This document shows positions 18,571-27,129 of a DNA stretch of 37,089 nucleotides, in pieces. Position 1 is the first letter of the stretch, and the number at the start of each line of letters is the position of its first letter. This DNA is from Bacteroidales bacterium (GTDB taxonomy: Bacteria > Bacteroidota > Bacteroidia > Bacteroidales > VadinHA17). Under the pieces are notes generated by a model. It had not been told where the DNA came from. It was given only the letters and a program-made list of their open reading frames with translations, and did no database searches. The stretch lies in NCBI GenBank assembly GCA_025454755.1, contig JALONV010000014.1, positions 1 through 37,089 on the forward strand, read 5' to 3'. Position numbers and translations under genes: made by a program.

Positions 18571-19461
18571 TTATTTTTTTAATACCTCTTTTACTTTTTC
18601 AATTTGCGATGCAAAGTAACTACTTTTTTCCGGAAATTTCAAACATAGTCTCTCATAAATATCGATTGCTTTCGAATAGTAGCCCTGATTAATATATATC
18701 CTGGCGAGAGTTTCAGTCACAAATCCGCCCCTCTCCTCAACATATGGTGTTGATATATCAATATTTGGCGTTTCAGTCTTTTCTCTTTTAGGTTCAATTC
18801 TCGGATTGGCAATAATGAATTTATCAATAAGTGCCGACTGAAGCTGTTTCTGAGATACGGATTCTTTTACTGGAGCGGTTGGTGTAGAATTTTTTTCTTC
18901 CGGCTCAAGCTCGAGCAGATCTGAAAGTTCAGGAACCGAAAATCCCGGATCCAAATAAGTAATTTTTTCTTCAATTGAGCCTGTTTCACCATCAATGATA
19001 ATAATGGCGGCGTCATACTCTTCCTCATAGATCTCTTCAGAAATCAGAACATTCTGATCAACAGCAGCATCATCAGGTTCTTCTGAGATCGATTCCTTTT
19101 CTATTTCATTTATAAAATCCTCGCTGTTTCTTGCCGACTCGATAACCACCTGCTGACTGTCAGTCGTATCGACAGTTACAGGCACAGGCTGAGGAATTTC
19201 TTTTTCTGTTATTTCATTCGCTTCAGGCTTTTGCCTTAGCAGATAGTAAAGCACCTCGCGATCGGCAATATGCATTGCAGATGTCCGAAGCTGATTCTCG
19301 AACTTAACATCTGAGGTGTTCTGGAGACCTTTCAGCAATAAAAGGTATGCACTCTGAAAATAGGGGAAGATATTAATGAGCTCGCTTACCTCGCTGATCG
19401 TTGCACGATCTGCAGGTCCTGAACTTTCAATCATTCTCAGAAAATCATTCCTGTTCATCAC
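18571..19461 (-). CDS. Tetratricopeptide-repeat protein, conserved in lptE-secG cluster
   Basis: The 296-residue protein has an N-terminal helical segment, a long acidic and Pro/Glu-rich middle that is probably disordered, and a C-terminal TPR unit (ETLARIYINQGYYSKAIDIYERL). There is no signal peptide, so it is probably cytoplasmic. TPRs bind partner proteins, but no specific role can be read. It lies between lptE (2 bp upstream) and secG (4 bp downstream), and the tight spacing implies one transcript with an envelope-assembly context. Confidence 0.8.
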   Translation of the reverse strand: MMNRNDFLRMIESSGPADRATISEVSELINIFPYFQSAYLLLLKGLQNTSDVKFENQLRTSAMHIADREVLYYLLRQKPEANEITEKEIPQPVPVTVDTTDSQQVVIESARNSEDFINEIEKESISEEPDDAAVDQNVLISEEIYEEEYDAAIIIIDGETGSIEEKITYLDPGFSVPELSDLLELEPEEKNSTPTAPVKESVSQKQLQSALIDKFIIANPRIEPKREKTETPNIDISTPYVEERGGFVTETLARIYINQGYYSKAIDIYERLCLKFPEKSSYFASQIEKVKEVLKK

Positions 19462-19463
19462 AA

Positions 19464-19997
19464 TTACCAGTTCACGAAAGCCCTGTTGAAAATATCTTCA
19501 ATAAGAAGTTCAATGATCTTTTCGGAAAGCTCTGTCTCCACTGCGCTAAGGTCAAGCTCGCTGCTGTAATCTTCATAGCGCGAAAAAGTTTGCTCGTAGT
19601 TATACTCAGGTTGGAGTGCATTGGTAAATTTAACCCTCACAGAAATTGTAAACCTGTTGGTTGCCGCCTGGGCATCAGCACCTACTGTCAGAGGGCGCGT
19701 GTTGTAATCAGTTATTTCCCCTTCAAAATTGACATCTCCGATACTGTTGGTTACTCCCAGATTTGTCTGCGCCTTGCATTTATCAATCAGCGCATCGGTC
19801 AGATTCTGGCTTAGTCCAGGTTGAACAAGGCTTGCCCTGTTCTGGAAATACTGTATACTGACGGTCTTGACATCTGGTGATATGCTTGCACCTGAAAATG
19901 AATACTTTATCTTGCACCCATAAAAAAGAAGTATTCCTGCAACAAAAATCAGGTTCGTCCCGGAAAAAATCTTATTTACCCTATATTTCGATGCCAT
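19464..19997 (-). CDS. lptE: LptE-family LPS assembly lipoprotein
   Basis: From the ATG at 19997 the protein starts MASKYRVNKIF and has a hydrophobic segment ending in a lipobox-like LLFYGC. A mature domain follows with KYSFSGASISPDVKTVSIQYF and PGLSQNLTDALIDKC, typical of Bacteroidota LptE. LptE plugs the LptD barrel and helps deliver LPS to the outer surface. An upstream ATG at 20045 is open but would put 16 extra residues in front of the signal and deepen the overlap with the sigma-54 activator gene. The chosen start overlaps that gene by 17 bp. kdsB, needed for the Kdo of LPS, is divergently transcribed nearby. Confidence 0.87.
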   Translation of the reverse strand: MASKYRVNKIFSGTNLIFVAGILLFYGCKIKYSFSGASISPDVKTVSIQYFQNRASLVQPGLSQNLTDALIDKCKAQTNLGVTNSIGDVNFEGEITDYNTRPLTVGADAQAATNRFTISVRVKFTNALQPEYNYEQTFSRYEDYSSELDLSAVETELSEKIIELLIEDIFNRAFVNW

Positions 19998-21222
19998 ATT
20001 CCTTGATTTTCCTGTATAACGTACGTTCGGATATCCCAAGTTCATGGGCAGCCAATTTTCTTTTTCCGTTGTATTTTTCGAGAGCCTTCCTTATCATTTC
20101 AACTTCCTTGTCGGCAAGAGATAAAGATTCCTCGACAATTTCCTCAGTGTCGACTATATCTTCCCTTCCCTTCCTTACATGAAAATCAGACTGTGTACCT
20201 TCAGCCGGTTTCGGCTCGGCCATAGCTGCCTGTGCATCCCTGGAAAGGTTCTTTATCGCCCTGCTGTCTGTTTCACTGAAAGTACCTGAATCCTCATTCT
20301 GTATCAGATCATAAACCAGTTTTTTCAGATCATTCATATCGCTCTTCATATCGAAAAGGATCTTGTAAAGGATCTCCCGTTCCGATGAGAATGATTTGTC
20401 GTCATCTCTTTTTATGACAGCCGGAAGCTTTATGCCCTCATAATCGGGCAGATAAGCTCTCATGGTTGATGTTCTTATTTCGCGTTCTCTTTCGATGATC
20501 GATATCTGTTCGGTAATGTTCTTCAATTGTCTTACGTTACCCGGCCAGGAATAATTAAGCAGCATGTTTCTTGCTTCGTTGTCGAGCTTTATGGTGGGCA
20601 TCCTGTATTTTTCAGCAAAATCAACAGCAAATTTCCTGAAGAGAAGGTAGATGTCATCGCCTCTTTCCCTTAGTGCAGGTATTTTTATCGGCACCGTATT
20701 GAGCCTGTAGTAAAGATCCTCTCTGAATTTGCCGTGATCTATAGCTGTTGCAACATCAACGTTACTTGCCGCTATGACCCTGACATTTGTTTTCTGAACC
20801 TTTGAAGAACCCACCCTTATAAACTCTCCTGTTTCCAGGACCCTCAGCAACCTTACCTGAGTTGACAGCGGCAATTCTGCAACCTCATCCAGGAATATTG
20901 TTCCTCCGTCGGCAACTTCGAAATACCCTTTCCTGCTGTCGGTAGCCCCGGTGAATGATCCTTTTTCGTGTCCGAAAAGTTCAGAATCAATAGTCCCTTC
21001 AGGTATTGCACCGCAGTTGACTGCAATATAGGGACCATGTTTCCGTGCACTGTGGCTATGTATAACCTGCGGAAATATCTCCTTGCCAGTTCCGCTTTCA
21101 CCGGTTATGAGTACGGATAGATCTGTCGGAGCAACCTGAACAGCTATATCGATAGCTCTGTTAAGCCCTTCGTAATTGCCAATAATCCCAAATCTTTGCT
21201 TGATATTTTGCAGATCCTTCAT
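19981..21222 (-). CDS. Sigma-54-dependent transcriptional activator (AAA+ with Fis-type HTH, no receiver)
   Basis: The 413-residue protein begins directly with the AAA+ domain. Walker A is GESGTGKE at 41-48, the sigma-54-contact loop is GSFTGA at 88-93 (Ser for the usual Ala), and Walker B is TIFLDE. The arginine-finger region and GNVRQLKN follow. A C-terminal Fis-type helix-turn-helix is KRKLAAHELGISERTLYRKIKEYG. It lacks an N-terminal regulatory domain, like PspF, so control may come from a binding partner or from expression level. The about 100-residue linker before the HTH is family-specific. It is the first gene of a run with lptE, a TPR gene and secG, which ties it to envelope functions by position only. 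Confidence 0.93.
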   Translation of the reverse strand: MKDLQNIKQRFGIIGNYEGLNRAIDIAVQVAPTDLSVLITGESGTGKEIFPQVIHSHSARKHGPYIAVNCGAIPEGTIDSELFGHEKGSFTGATDSRKGYFEVADGGTIFLDEVAELPLSTQVRLLRVLETGEFIRVGSSKVQKTNVRVIAASNVDVATAIDHGKFREDLYYRLNTVPIKIPALRERGDDIYLLFRKFAVDFAEKYRMPTIKLDNEARNMLLNYSWPGNVRQLKNITEQISIIEREREIRTSTMRAYLPDYEGIKLPAVIKRDDDKSFSSEREILYKILFDMKSDMNDLKKLVYDLIQNEDSGTFSETDSRAIKNLSRDAQAAMAEPKPAEGTQSDFHVRKGREDIVDTEEIVEESLSLADKEVEMIRKALEKYNGKRKLAAHELGISERTLYRKIKEYGIEI

Positions 21223-21296
21223 TTACAGTAAAAAGAATGTGCGAATTTAAGATATTTTTAAAACATTGGGAAATTCAATTTTCGTAAATTCGCAAG

Positions 21297-22070
21297 ATGA
21301 TAAAACACTCCGGCCGTCAGTTCGCTGCCATTATCCCGGCACGCTACGCTTCTTCAAGATTTCCTGGGAAACCACTGGTCATGCTGGGCAGCAAATCCAT
21401 GATCCAGAGAGTATATGAACAAGCTTCCAGATCAGTTGACCTGGTTTATGTTGCTACCGACGATCAAAGAATAATGGATACGGTTGGGAAGTTCGGAGGT
21501 AAAGCTGTATTAACATCGACAGAACATCTCAGCGGAACAGACCGCTGTGCCGAGGCAGTTGAAAGAATAATGAGTGACACTGGTCAAAAGATTGATATTG
21601 TTCTGAATATACAGGGCGATGAACCTTTCATCCAGCCTGAACAGATCGATCTTCTCAAATCATGCTTCAATGATGAAACCGTTCAGATTGCAACCCTGAT
21701 AAGGAAGACAGATCCCGGTGAAGATATATTCAACCCCAATCACGTTAAAGTGATACTCGATATCCGGGGTAATGCAATTTATTTCAGCAGGGCTGCGATT
21801 CCATTTTACAGAGGTCTTGAAGCGACAAAGTGGTCTGAAGAGCATGCGTATTTCAAGCATCTCGGGCTTTATGCCTATAAAACCGGCACACTGAAAACAA
21901 TTACAAAGCTGGTAAGAGGCCCGCTGGAAATTGCCGAATCGCTTGAACAGAACAGATGGCTGGAAAACGGCCTTAAGATAAGGACTGCGATAACCGGAAA
22001 GGAAAGCATAAGCATCGATACACCTGAAGATCTGGAACGTGCCCTGCGACATCTTAATGATTTTGTTTAA
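21297..22070 (+). CDS. kdsB: 3-deoxy-manno-octulosonate cytidylyltransferase (CMP-Kdo synthetase)
   Basis: KdsB activates Kdo with CTP before its transfer to lipid A. The 257-residue protein has the nucleotide-binding IIPARYASSRFPGKPL, the TDDQRI block, HLSGTDRCAEA, NIQGDEPFI with the metal-binding Asp, and the dimer and Kdo residues in FSRAAIPFYRG. A tail SIDTPEDLERA completes the family pattern. It is divergent from the sigma-54 activator gene across 74 bp and is followed 53 bp later by the small T9SS protein gene. Confidence 0.97.
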   Translation: MIKHSGRQFAAIIPARYASSRFPGKPLVMLGSKSMIQRVYEQASRSVDLVYVATDDQRIMDTVGKFGGKAVLTSTEHLSGTDRCAEAVERIMSDTGQKIDIVLNIQGDEPFIQPEQIDLLKSCFNDETVQIATLIRKTDPGEDIFNPNHVKVILDIRGNAIYFSRAAIPFYRGLEATKWSEEHAYFKHLGLYAYKTGTLKTITKLVRGPLEIAESLEQNRWLENGLKIRTAITGKESISIDTPEDLERALRHLNDFV

Positions 22071-22123
22071 AATTTTGATAACTTTAGCACAATTTTTGAT
22101 ATAATAAAACAAAACGGTATGAA

Positions 22124-22495
22124 ATGAAGAAGAGTTTACTCTCTTTTCTGTTTATCATTTTTGCTTCAGGCCTTCAGGCACAGAAGGATACCGTTAATGT
22201 TTCGCCATATCCGGTTCAAAAAAACGCTTTGGCAGATGCAGGAGTTGCAAGCATTTCAATCTATCCGGTTCCCATCAGAGAGAATTATTTTACGATCAGG
22301 AGCGAGAAAACGATTTCAAATGTCAGGATAACCAATATCATCGGACAGGACATCTTTAAAGAAAAATATAACAACCCTGAGCCTATCACAAAGATCATAC
22401 TTGATAATCCCAAGAGAGGGATGTATCTTGTAACTATAATTTTGGATGACGGCACCAGGGTGGTGAAAAAGATTATGATTGAGCAAGCTGAATAG
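22124..22495 (+). CDS. Small secreted protein consisting almost only of a T9SS type A sorting domain
   Basis: The 123-residue product has a clean signal peptide (MKKSLLSFLFIIFASGLQAQ) and then, after about 25 residues, a C-terminal sorting domain. That domain begins ISIYPVPIRENYFTI and continues with ISNVRITNIIGQDIF, GMYLVTIILDDG and VVKKIMIE. This is the pattern of the Por secretion system type A CTD, which directs cargo across the outer membrane by the T9SS. A normal cargo domain is missing, so the protein is a naked CTD or a small surface protein. It lies between kdsB and the MerR regulator with no tight coupling to either. Confidence 0.82.
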   Translation: MKKSLLSFLFIIFASGLQAQKDTVNVSPYPVQKNALADAGVASISIYPVPIRENYFTIRSEKTISNVRITNIIGQDIFKEKYNNPEPITKIILDNPKRGMYLVTIILDDGTRVVKKIMIEQAE

Positions 22496-22573
22496 GTGTA
22501 AGCTTTACTCAGCATATTAGCGGATTTTCGGGGGAATTTTCCGCAAAACATATAAAAACAATTTAACCATTGT

Positions 22574-22614
22574 CAAATGTTAAACATTCCATTTGCCAGT
22601 TTGTTTAACATTTG
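22574..22614 (+). promoter_or_regulatory. Perfect 12-bp inverted repeat, candidate operator of the MerR regulator
   Basis: CAAATGTTAAAC (22574-22585) and GTTTAACATTTG (22603-22614) are exact reverse complements separated by 17 bp. They lie 45 bp upstream of the MerR-family gene. There is no T run, so it is not a terminator. Long spaced inverted repeats in front of CarH/LitR-type regulators are usually autoregulatory sites; binding here is inferred. Confidence 0.55.
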
Positions 22615-22658
22615 TATGAGATATAAGATATTACATAACAATTTCAGAAACTATTGCC

Positions 22659-23558
22659 ATGGAAGAAGGAATTAATGTATTCTCTATAAGAGATCTGGAA
22701 AACTTTTCAGGAATCAAGGCCCACACCATAAGGATCTGGGAAAAAAGATACGGAATTCTTAATCCTGAAAGAACCGAATCAAACATCAGGACCTATAACG
22801 AATCAGAACTCAAGAAAATCCTTAATGTCGCATATCTGAACAGGAATGGTCTGAAAATATCCAGGATCGCCAGGCTGGATGAAGATGAGCTTACACAGAG
22901 GGTTATGGCTGCAAGCAGCAGCAATGACAATCCTGATAATGATTTTCAACCCGGAAAGATATTAATGTCTGCCATTCGTTTCAATGAAGATCTCTTCAAG
23001 GAATCACTTTCTCCATTTATTAAATACTGGGGCATTGAGGAGGCCTATTGCAGATATCTTCATCCTCTTCTCGAAAAAGCCAGGATCCTGTGGCAAACCG
23101 GAAGTCTTTCAAGAGCCCAGGAACAGTTTATCAGAAATGCTATAAAGCAGATAATCACTGTCGAAGACAGCCAGCTTAAGCCCTGGTCAGGGAAACCAAA
23201 ACTAACGGTTGCAATGATAAATACTTCTGAGAACCTCTCCGACAATAATTTCCTGTTCTATAAATACGTGCTTAAAAAACGCGGATTTGATGTTTTATTT
23301 ACAGGTGGCATTCTTCCTGCCTCTGAAGTCATTGAAATGTTCAAGATCAAACCTTTTGAGTACCTGGTTGTAAATTCAAGCGGATTTGATTTTGCAAAGA
23401 AAAAGATCGGATATTTCAGCAATATTGCCAGGTCATTGATGATCAAGAAAATAATCCTCACTGACTTCCCGGATGAGAAAGAAAGAAAACAGCAGGATCG
23501 GCTTGTTATTACAAGAGATCCTTCCGGTTTTATAAGTTTTGCTGATAGCCTGAGGTAA
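22659..23558 (+). CDS. MerR-family regulator, CarH/LitR-like, with degenerate cobalamin-binding domain
   Basis: The 299-residue protein has an N-terminal MerR winged HTH (IRDLENFSGIKAHTIRIWEKRYG at 10-32, broken by the recognition turn). A helical cap resembling the B12-binding-2 domain covers about 100-170 and a Rossmann-like domain follows from 180. In CarH the cap has W-x9-E-H; here it is W145-x9-E155-Q156. In the Rossmann part the cobalt-ligand motif E/D-x-H-x-x-G is replaced, and no His lies between residues 183 and 200. The protein probably does not bind adenosylcobalamin through the usual His, or not at all. An inverted repeat upstream suggests autoregulation. Targets are unknown; no carotenoid or photolyase gene is visible nearby. 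Confidence 0.85.
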   Translation: MEEGINVFSIRDLENFSGIKAHTIRIWEKRYGILNPERTESNIRTYNESELKKILNVAYLNRNGLKISRIARLDEDELTQRVMAASSSNDNPDNDFQPGKILMSAIRFNEDLFKESLSPFIKYWGIEEAYCRYLHPLLEKARILWQTGSLSRAQEQFIRNAIKQIITVEDSQLKPWSGKPKLTVAMINTSENLSDNNFLFYKYVLKKRGFDVLFTGGILPASEVIEMFKIKPFEYLVVNSSGFDFAKKKIGYFSNIARSLMIKKIILTDFPDEKERKQQDRLVITRDPSGFISFADSLR

Positions 23559-23560
23559 TT

Positions 23561-23659
23561 TTACCTGACTCTGACTGTCACTGAGTTTGCAATCTTCAAC
23601 GCTGTTGTCAGAGTACTCAGGTCAGTAAATAATATTAATATCCTGTTCAGGTTCGTCAT
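23561..23659 (-). CDS. Possible 32-residue small ORF after the TonB receptor
   Basis: An ATG 2 bp after the receptor stop opens a frame of 32 residues (MTNLNRILILFTDLSTLTTA...) that ends 2 bp before the stop of the convergent MerR gene, filling the gap. It is amphipathic and resembles nothing I know. The same region contains a loose inverted repeat (ACCTGA-CTCTGAC against GTCAGAGTACTCAGGT) that could be terminator structure. It may be chance. Confidence 0.2.
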   Translation of the reverse strand: MTNLNRILILFTDLSTLTTALKIANSVTVRVR

Positions 23660-23661
23660 TT

Positions 23662-26055
23662 TCAAAATTCAATCATAATTCCTATTGTAGGAAGCACTGT
23701 TCCGGAAGCACCATCGATGAATTTTGGTACATATTTCAACGGATCACCCGGATTAGTCATGGGAATCCCGTTTGCATCTGATTCTCGTAAAAGTATTGCC
23801 GTCTGGTCGTTTTGATGATTATAAACATTCTGCACATCCACATAGAGCATCAGAGACCACCCTTTAAAGTAGTATTGCTTATCGATCCTTAGATCGAGCT
23901 GATGAAATGATTTGAGACGCTGACTGTTGAAATTCGCGTAATCGAGATACCCTTGTCCCTGAAGATCCCATGCAGCTTTAAGCATCGATTTACCGACATC
24001 ATAGGGAGTATAGGGAGCACCTCCGACAAATCTCCATTTGAAGCCGAAATCCCAGTTGCGGTTGAACTTTTTGGTGGCAGTAACATTGAACAGATGACGG
24101 TTATCCCATGAGGAGGGTATCCACTTTGAATTGAGATCCTTAAATTCGCTTCTGACATAAGTATATGAGAAGACGAGGTTTATCTTCCTGAATTCCTTGA
24201 ACCTCCCCAGAAGCTCAATTCCATATGCCCGGCCATCGGACAGAGACAGGAGCTCTTCATCGCCGAAGATACCGTAACCAGCACTCTTGCTTCCAAGAGG
24301 GACTGAATCATTTACCGAGTAGGGATATTTTGAGTAGAACTTCATAAATCCTTCAAGTGTGAATTGTATGTTTTCGTTAGGTACAAGCTCAACTCCGGCA
24401 ACAATATGATCAGAGGTTATATACTTCAGATTGTTGTTCCTGTTAACAAACTTTTCTGTGGCCGTTGAGTATCCCAGCGCTGTGAAAGGTGGAAGCTGGT
24501 AATAACGTCCTACATTGAAGTTCAGATTAAACTTGTCAGTAAGTATATATGATGCTGAAAATCTGGGTGACAATTGTTTCAGTGGATTCATCATCGATGA
24601 TGAATAAGTGTTGAAGTCTGTTCTCAGTCCAAGTGAAAGCTTCAGCCTCTCATCAAGGTATGCATTGCTGAGCTGACCAAACAGTCCGAACTTGCCAAGC
24701 TTCAGGTTTGTTTCGTAATTCAGTTCGTCCCTTCCCGATGCCGTATAAAAAAGCCTGTATGTTGAATTCCTGTAATGAGCATATTCTGCACTTGCACCAA
24801 AATTCACCCTCAGGCCCTTTTCTCCGATAATTATTCTTTCAAACCTCGATTTTATTTCCCCTTCACCCGAAAGGTAATCAAGGAGTTTATTCGTATCGGC
24901 TTCTATATTTCCTGCATATTTGTACTGAGAGTTATTCAGGTAGTTCCTGCTAAGTACCCATGTATCATAACCATTGCTCCTGAAATGCTTGTAGACCAAT
25001 CCTGTAACATAACTGTATTGCTCCTGTACAGGGATATTGTCGAGCAAATACCTCTGGTATTCAGTTTCGTTGGCTTTCATGTTCAGCTCAAAGTCATCCT
25101 TGGCGCCCAGTCCCAGCACAGTGAGTTCATTTTTTTCATTTATTCTCACTCTGTATTTAAACTGAAAATCGGTATAATTCGGAAAGAAAGGAAGCTTCAG
25201 GGCAGTAAATATAAGTTCCAGGTAAGATCTTCTGACCGATAGAATCAAACTACTGTTCTTTCCTGTCGGACCATCTATTGTAAGACCCAGGTCCGATGCT
25301 CCCAAAGTTGCACGGTATTTCATTTTGTCGCGGTTGCCATCGATGAAAGTAAAATTGAGAACCGAGCTGAGTGTATTTCCTTTTGAAGCAGGGAAAGCCC
25401 CTGAGATGAAGTCGACAGATTGTACAAAATCGACATTCAGTATGCCTACCGGACCACCCGAAGCACCCTGAGTCGAGAAATGGTTCAGATATGGTATTTC
25501 AACATTGTCGACATAGAACCTGTTCTCGTTGGGGCCACCGCCCCTTACAATAACGTCATTTCTGTATGCCGGTGTTGATGCTACTCCGGGGAATGACTGG
25601 ATGACCTTTGATATGTCCCTGTTGCCGCCCGGGTTCTTCTCTATCTCATCAATACCTATGATCCTGACCGATACCGGTGTTTCAGCTTTCTTTACAAACG
25701 GTGAAGCTGTTATAACGACTTCTCCAATGTCAATAGCCAGTTCTTCAAGAGATATTTCAATATTTACCTTGTTACTGTTAGTTACAAGGAGGGCTGACGA
25801 AATGAATGGCTTGTATCCTACAGATGACACTCTGAGTTCGGTATAACCGGGCTTAAGGCCGGTGAATAAAAAGTTTCCGTCGAAATCGGAAACAGCGCCG
25901 ATAGTCGTTCCCCATATCTGAATGGTCGCAAAGGGAACACCCTCATTTGTTTTTGAATTATAGACTCTTCCTTTAATTACTCCTGAATTTGCCTGTGTAA
26001 ATGCCTCAGGGAAGAGAGAAATAAGTAATAAAAGGAAAATATAGATACGTCTCAT
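23662..26055 (-). CDS. TonB-dependent outer-membrane receptor with carboxypeptidase-like regulatory domain
   Basis: The 797-residue protein has a signal peptide ending near residue 20 (FPEAFTQA) and a carboxypeptidase-regulatory-like beta-sandwich at about 25-105 (GVIKGRVYNSKTNEGVPFATI). The plug domain has DISKVIQSFPGV and DVIVRGGGPNENRFYVDN. A long beta-barrel ends in the aromatic residue F of GIMIEF. Such receptors import large or scarce ligands using TonB energy. There is no SusD partner, no PUL and no obvious siderophore or cobalamin gene beside it, so the ligand is open. It is transcribed alone, convergent with the MerR gene. Confidence 0.95.
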   Translation of the reverse strand: MRRIYIFLLLLISLFPEAFTQANSGVIKGRVYNSKTNEGVPFATIQIWGTTIGAVSDFDGNFLFTGLKPGYTELRVSSVGYKPFISSALLVTNSNKVNIEISLEELAIDIGEVVITASPFVKKAETPVSVRIIGIDEIEKNPGGNRDISKVIQSFPGVASTPAYRNDVIVRGGGPNENRFYVDNVEIPYLNHFSTQGASGGPVGILNVDFVQSVDFISGAFPASKGNTLSSVLNFTFIDGNRDKMKYRATLGASDLGLTIDGPTGKNSSLILSVRRSYLELIFTALKLPFFPNYTDFQFKYRVRINEKNELTVLGLGAKDDFELNMKANETEYQRYLLDNIPVQEQYSYVTGLVYKHFRSNGYDTWVLSRNYLNNSQYKYAGNIEADTNKLLDYLSGEGEIKSRFERIIIGEKGLRVNFGASAEYAHYRNSTYRLFYTASGRDELNYETNLKLGKFGLFGQLSNAYLDERLKLSLGLRTDFNTYSSSMMNPLKQLSPRFSASYILTDKFNLNFNVGRYYQLPPFTALGYSTATEKFVNRNNNLKYITSDHIVAGVELVPNENIQFTLEGFMKFYSKYPYSVNDSVPLGSKSAGYGIFGDEELLSLSDGRAYGIELLGRFKEFRKINLVFSYTYVRSEFKDLNSKWIPSSWDNRHLFNVTATKKFNRNWDFGFKWRFVGGAPYTPYDVGKSMLKAAWDLQGQGYLDYANFNSQRLKSFHQLDLRIDKQYYFKGWSLMLYVDVQNVYNHQNDQTAILLRESDANGIPMTNPGDPLKYVPKFIDGASGTVLPTIGIMIEF

Positions 26056-26130
26056 AAATGCAAAACTTAACCTTGAAACAATACCGGTGGCTTATTGTTC
26101 AAAGAAATTCGAATATTTCCGGAGAAATTT

Positions 26131-27117
26131 CTAAGATTTCAGAAGATTGATAAAATATGCTTTCTCTTTTTCAAGGTTTATGGCCTTCTCCCTGCTCTCT
26201 AAAGCTTCTATTTTTGCCAGCATACTTTTAGCAAATTTGCTTATCTCAACCCTGGAGGCTGACTGAATTTTATGAAGCATTGCTTTTGTAATTGCAGAAA
26301 TTTCCATCCACAATTTTTTATTTTTTGCATCAAAGTAGCATCCTGAAAAGGCATCCCAGATGTAGTCAATTGCTGCCGGTGAAGGATGAAGCATATCGTC
26401 ATCATAGAACCTGTAGTCGCGAAGATCATCCATAAGAAGTTCAAAAGCAGGGAAATACCCCGGCTTTGAAGGATGACCCAGAAGCTCTTCAATGGCAAGG
26501 AATAAAACAGATTTGCTAATCAGGTTTCCATGAGCGCCATCCTTCCAGTGGCGGACAGGACTTACAGTAAATACAACTTTAAGGTCGGGGAACAGTGAGC
26601 TGAGTCTTTCAAGCTGGTTCTTCCACAGGGAAACCACTGCCCTGACAGAGAGCAGTTCGTTTGTAAATTCGGATTCCGGTATTTTATGGCAGTTGGAAAC
26701 GATCTTGCCGGAATGTTTCCACCTGTAAACTCTTGCTGTTCCAAAGGTGATAAAAAGGAACCTGGCATTTTCAATAAATTTTCCTGCCTCTTCGCTCCTC
26801 TTGTTTATTCTATCGAGCACTTCATCAGGATCTTCAGAAGAAAAATCGGTGTAATGATTGAAGCTGAGCCATGTTCCCTTAAAATTGTAAAGATCCGATA
26901 CCTTATAGGTTCGTCCGGAAGTAATGGTATCCAGCGTGTTGCAGACAGAAACAGGATTATATACGGTCCCTGAAGGATTGATCAATACGGGCATGCGCCC
27001 CGTTTCGAACTTTTTACCGATTGATGTTGCAAAACATGATCCTATGAATATAGCCGGATCATTGTAGGTGATCTTTACTTCTGAAGGAGTGATGCTTAAT
27101 GTAGTCCTGAGTTCCAT
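26131..27117 (-). CDS. GSCFA domain-containing protein
   Basis: The 328-residue protein carries the eponymous GSCFATSIGKKFE near residue 26 and further conserved blocks: FITFGTARVYRW, FTVSPVRHWKDG and a late DMLHPSPAAIDYIW. The family is related to SGNH/GDSL hydrolases, with Ser in the first block and D-x-x-H in the last as likely catalytic residues. The physiological substrate is not established. It lacks a signal peptide. The gene is 12 bp downstream of the alpha/beta hydrolase gene on the same strand, so both probably form a two-gene operon of hydrolases. Confidence 0.88.
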   Translation of the reverse strand: MELRTTLSITPSEVKITYNDPAIFIGSCFATSIGKKFETGRMPVLINPSGTVYNPVSVCNTLDTITSGRTYKVSDLYNFKGTWLSFNHYTDFSSEDPDEVLDRINKRSEEAGKFIENARFLFITFGTARVYRWKHSGKIVSNCHKIPESEFTNELLSVRAVVSLWKNQLERLSSLFPDLKVVFTVSPVRHWKDGAHGNLISKSVLFLAIEELLGHPSKPGYFPAFELLMDDLRDYRFYDDDMLHPSPAAIDYIWDAFSGCYFDAKNKKLWMEISAITKAMLHKIQSASRVEISKFAKSMLAKIEALESREKAINLEKEKAYFINLLKS

Positions 27118-27129
27118 TGTACATTTAAA

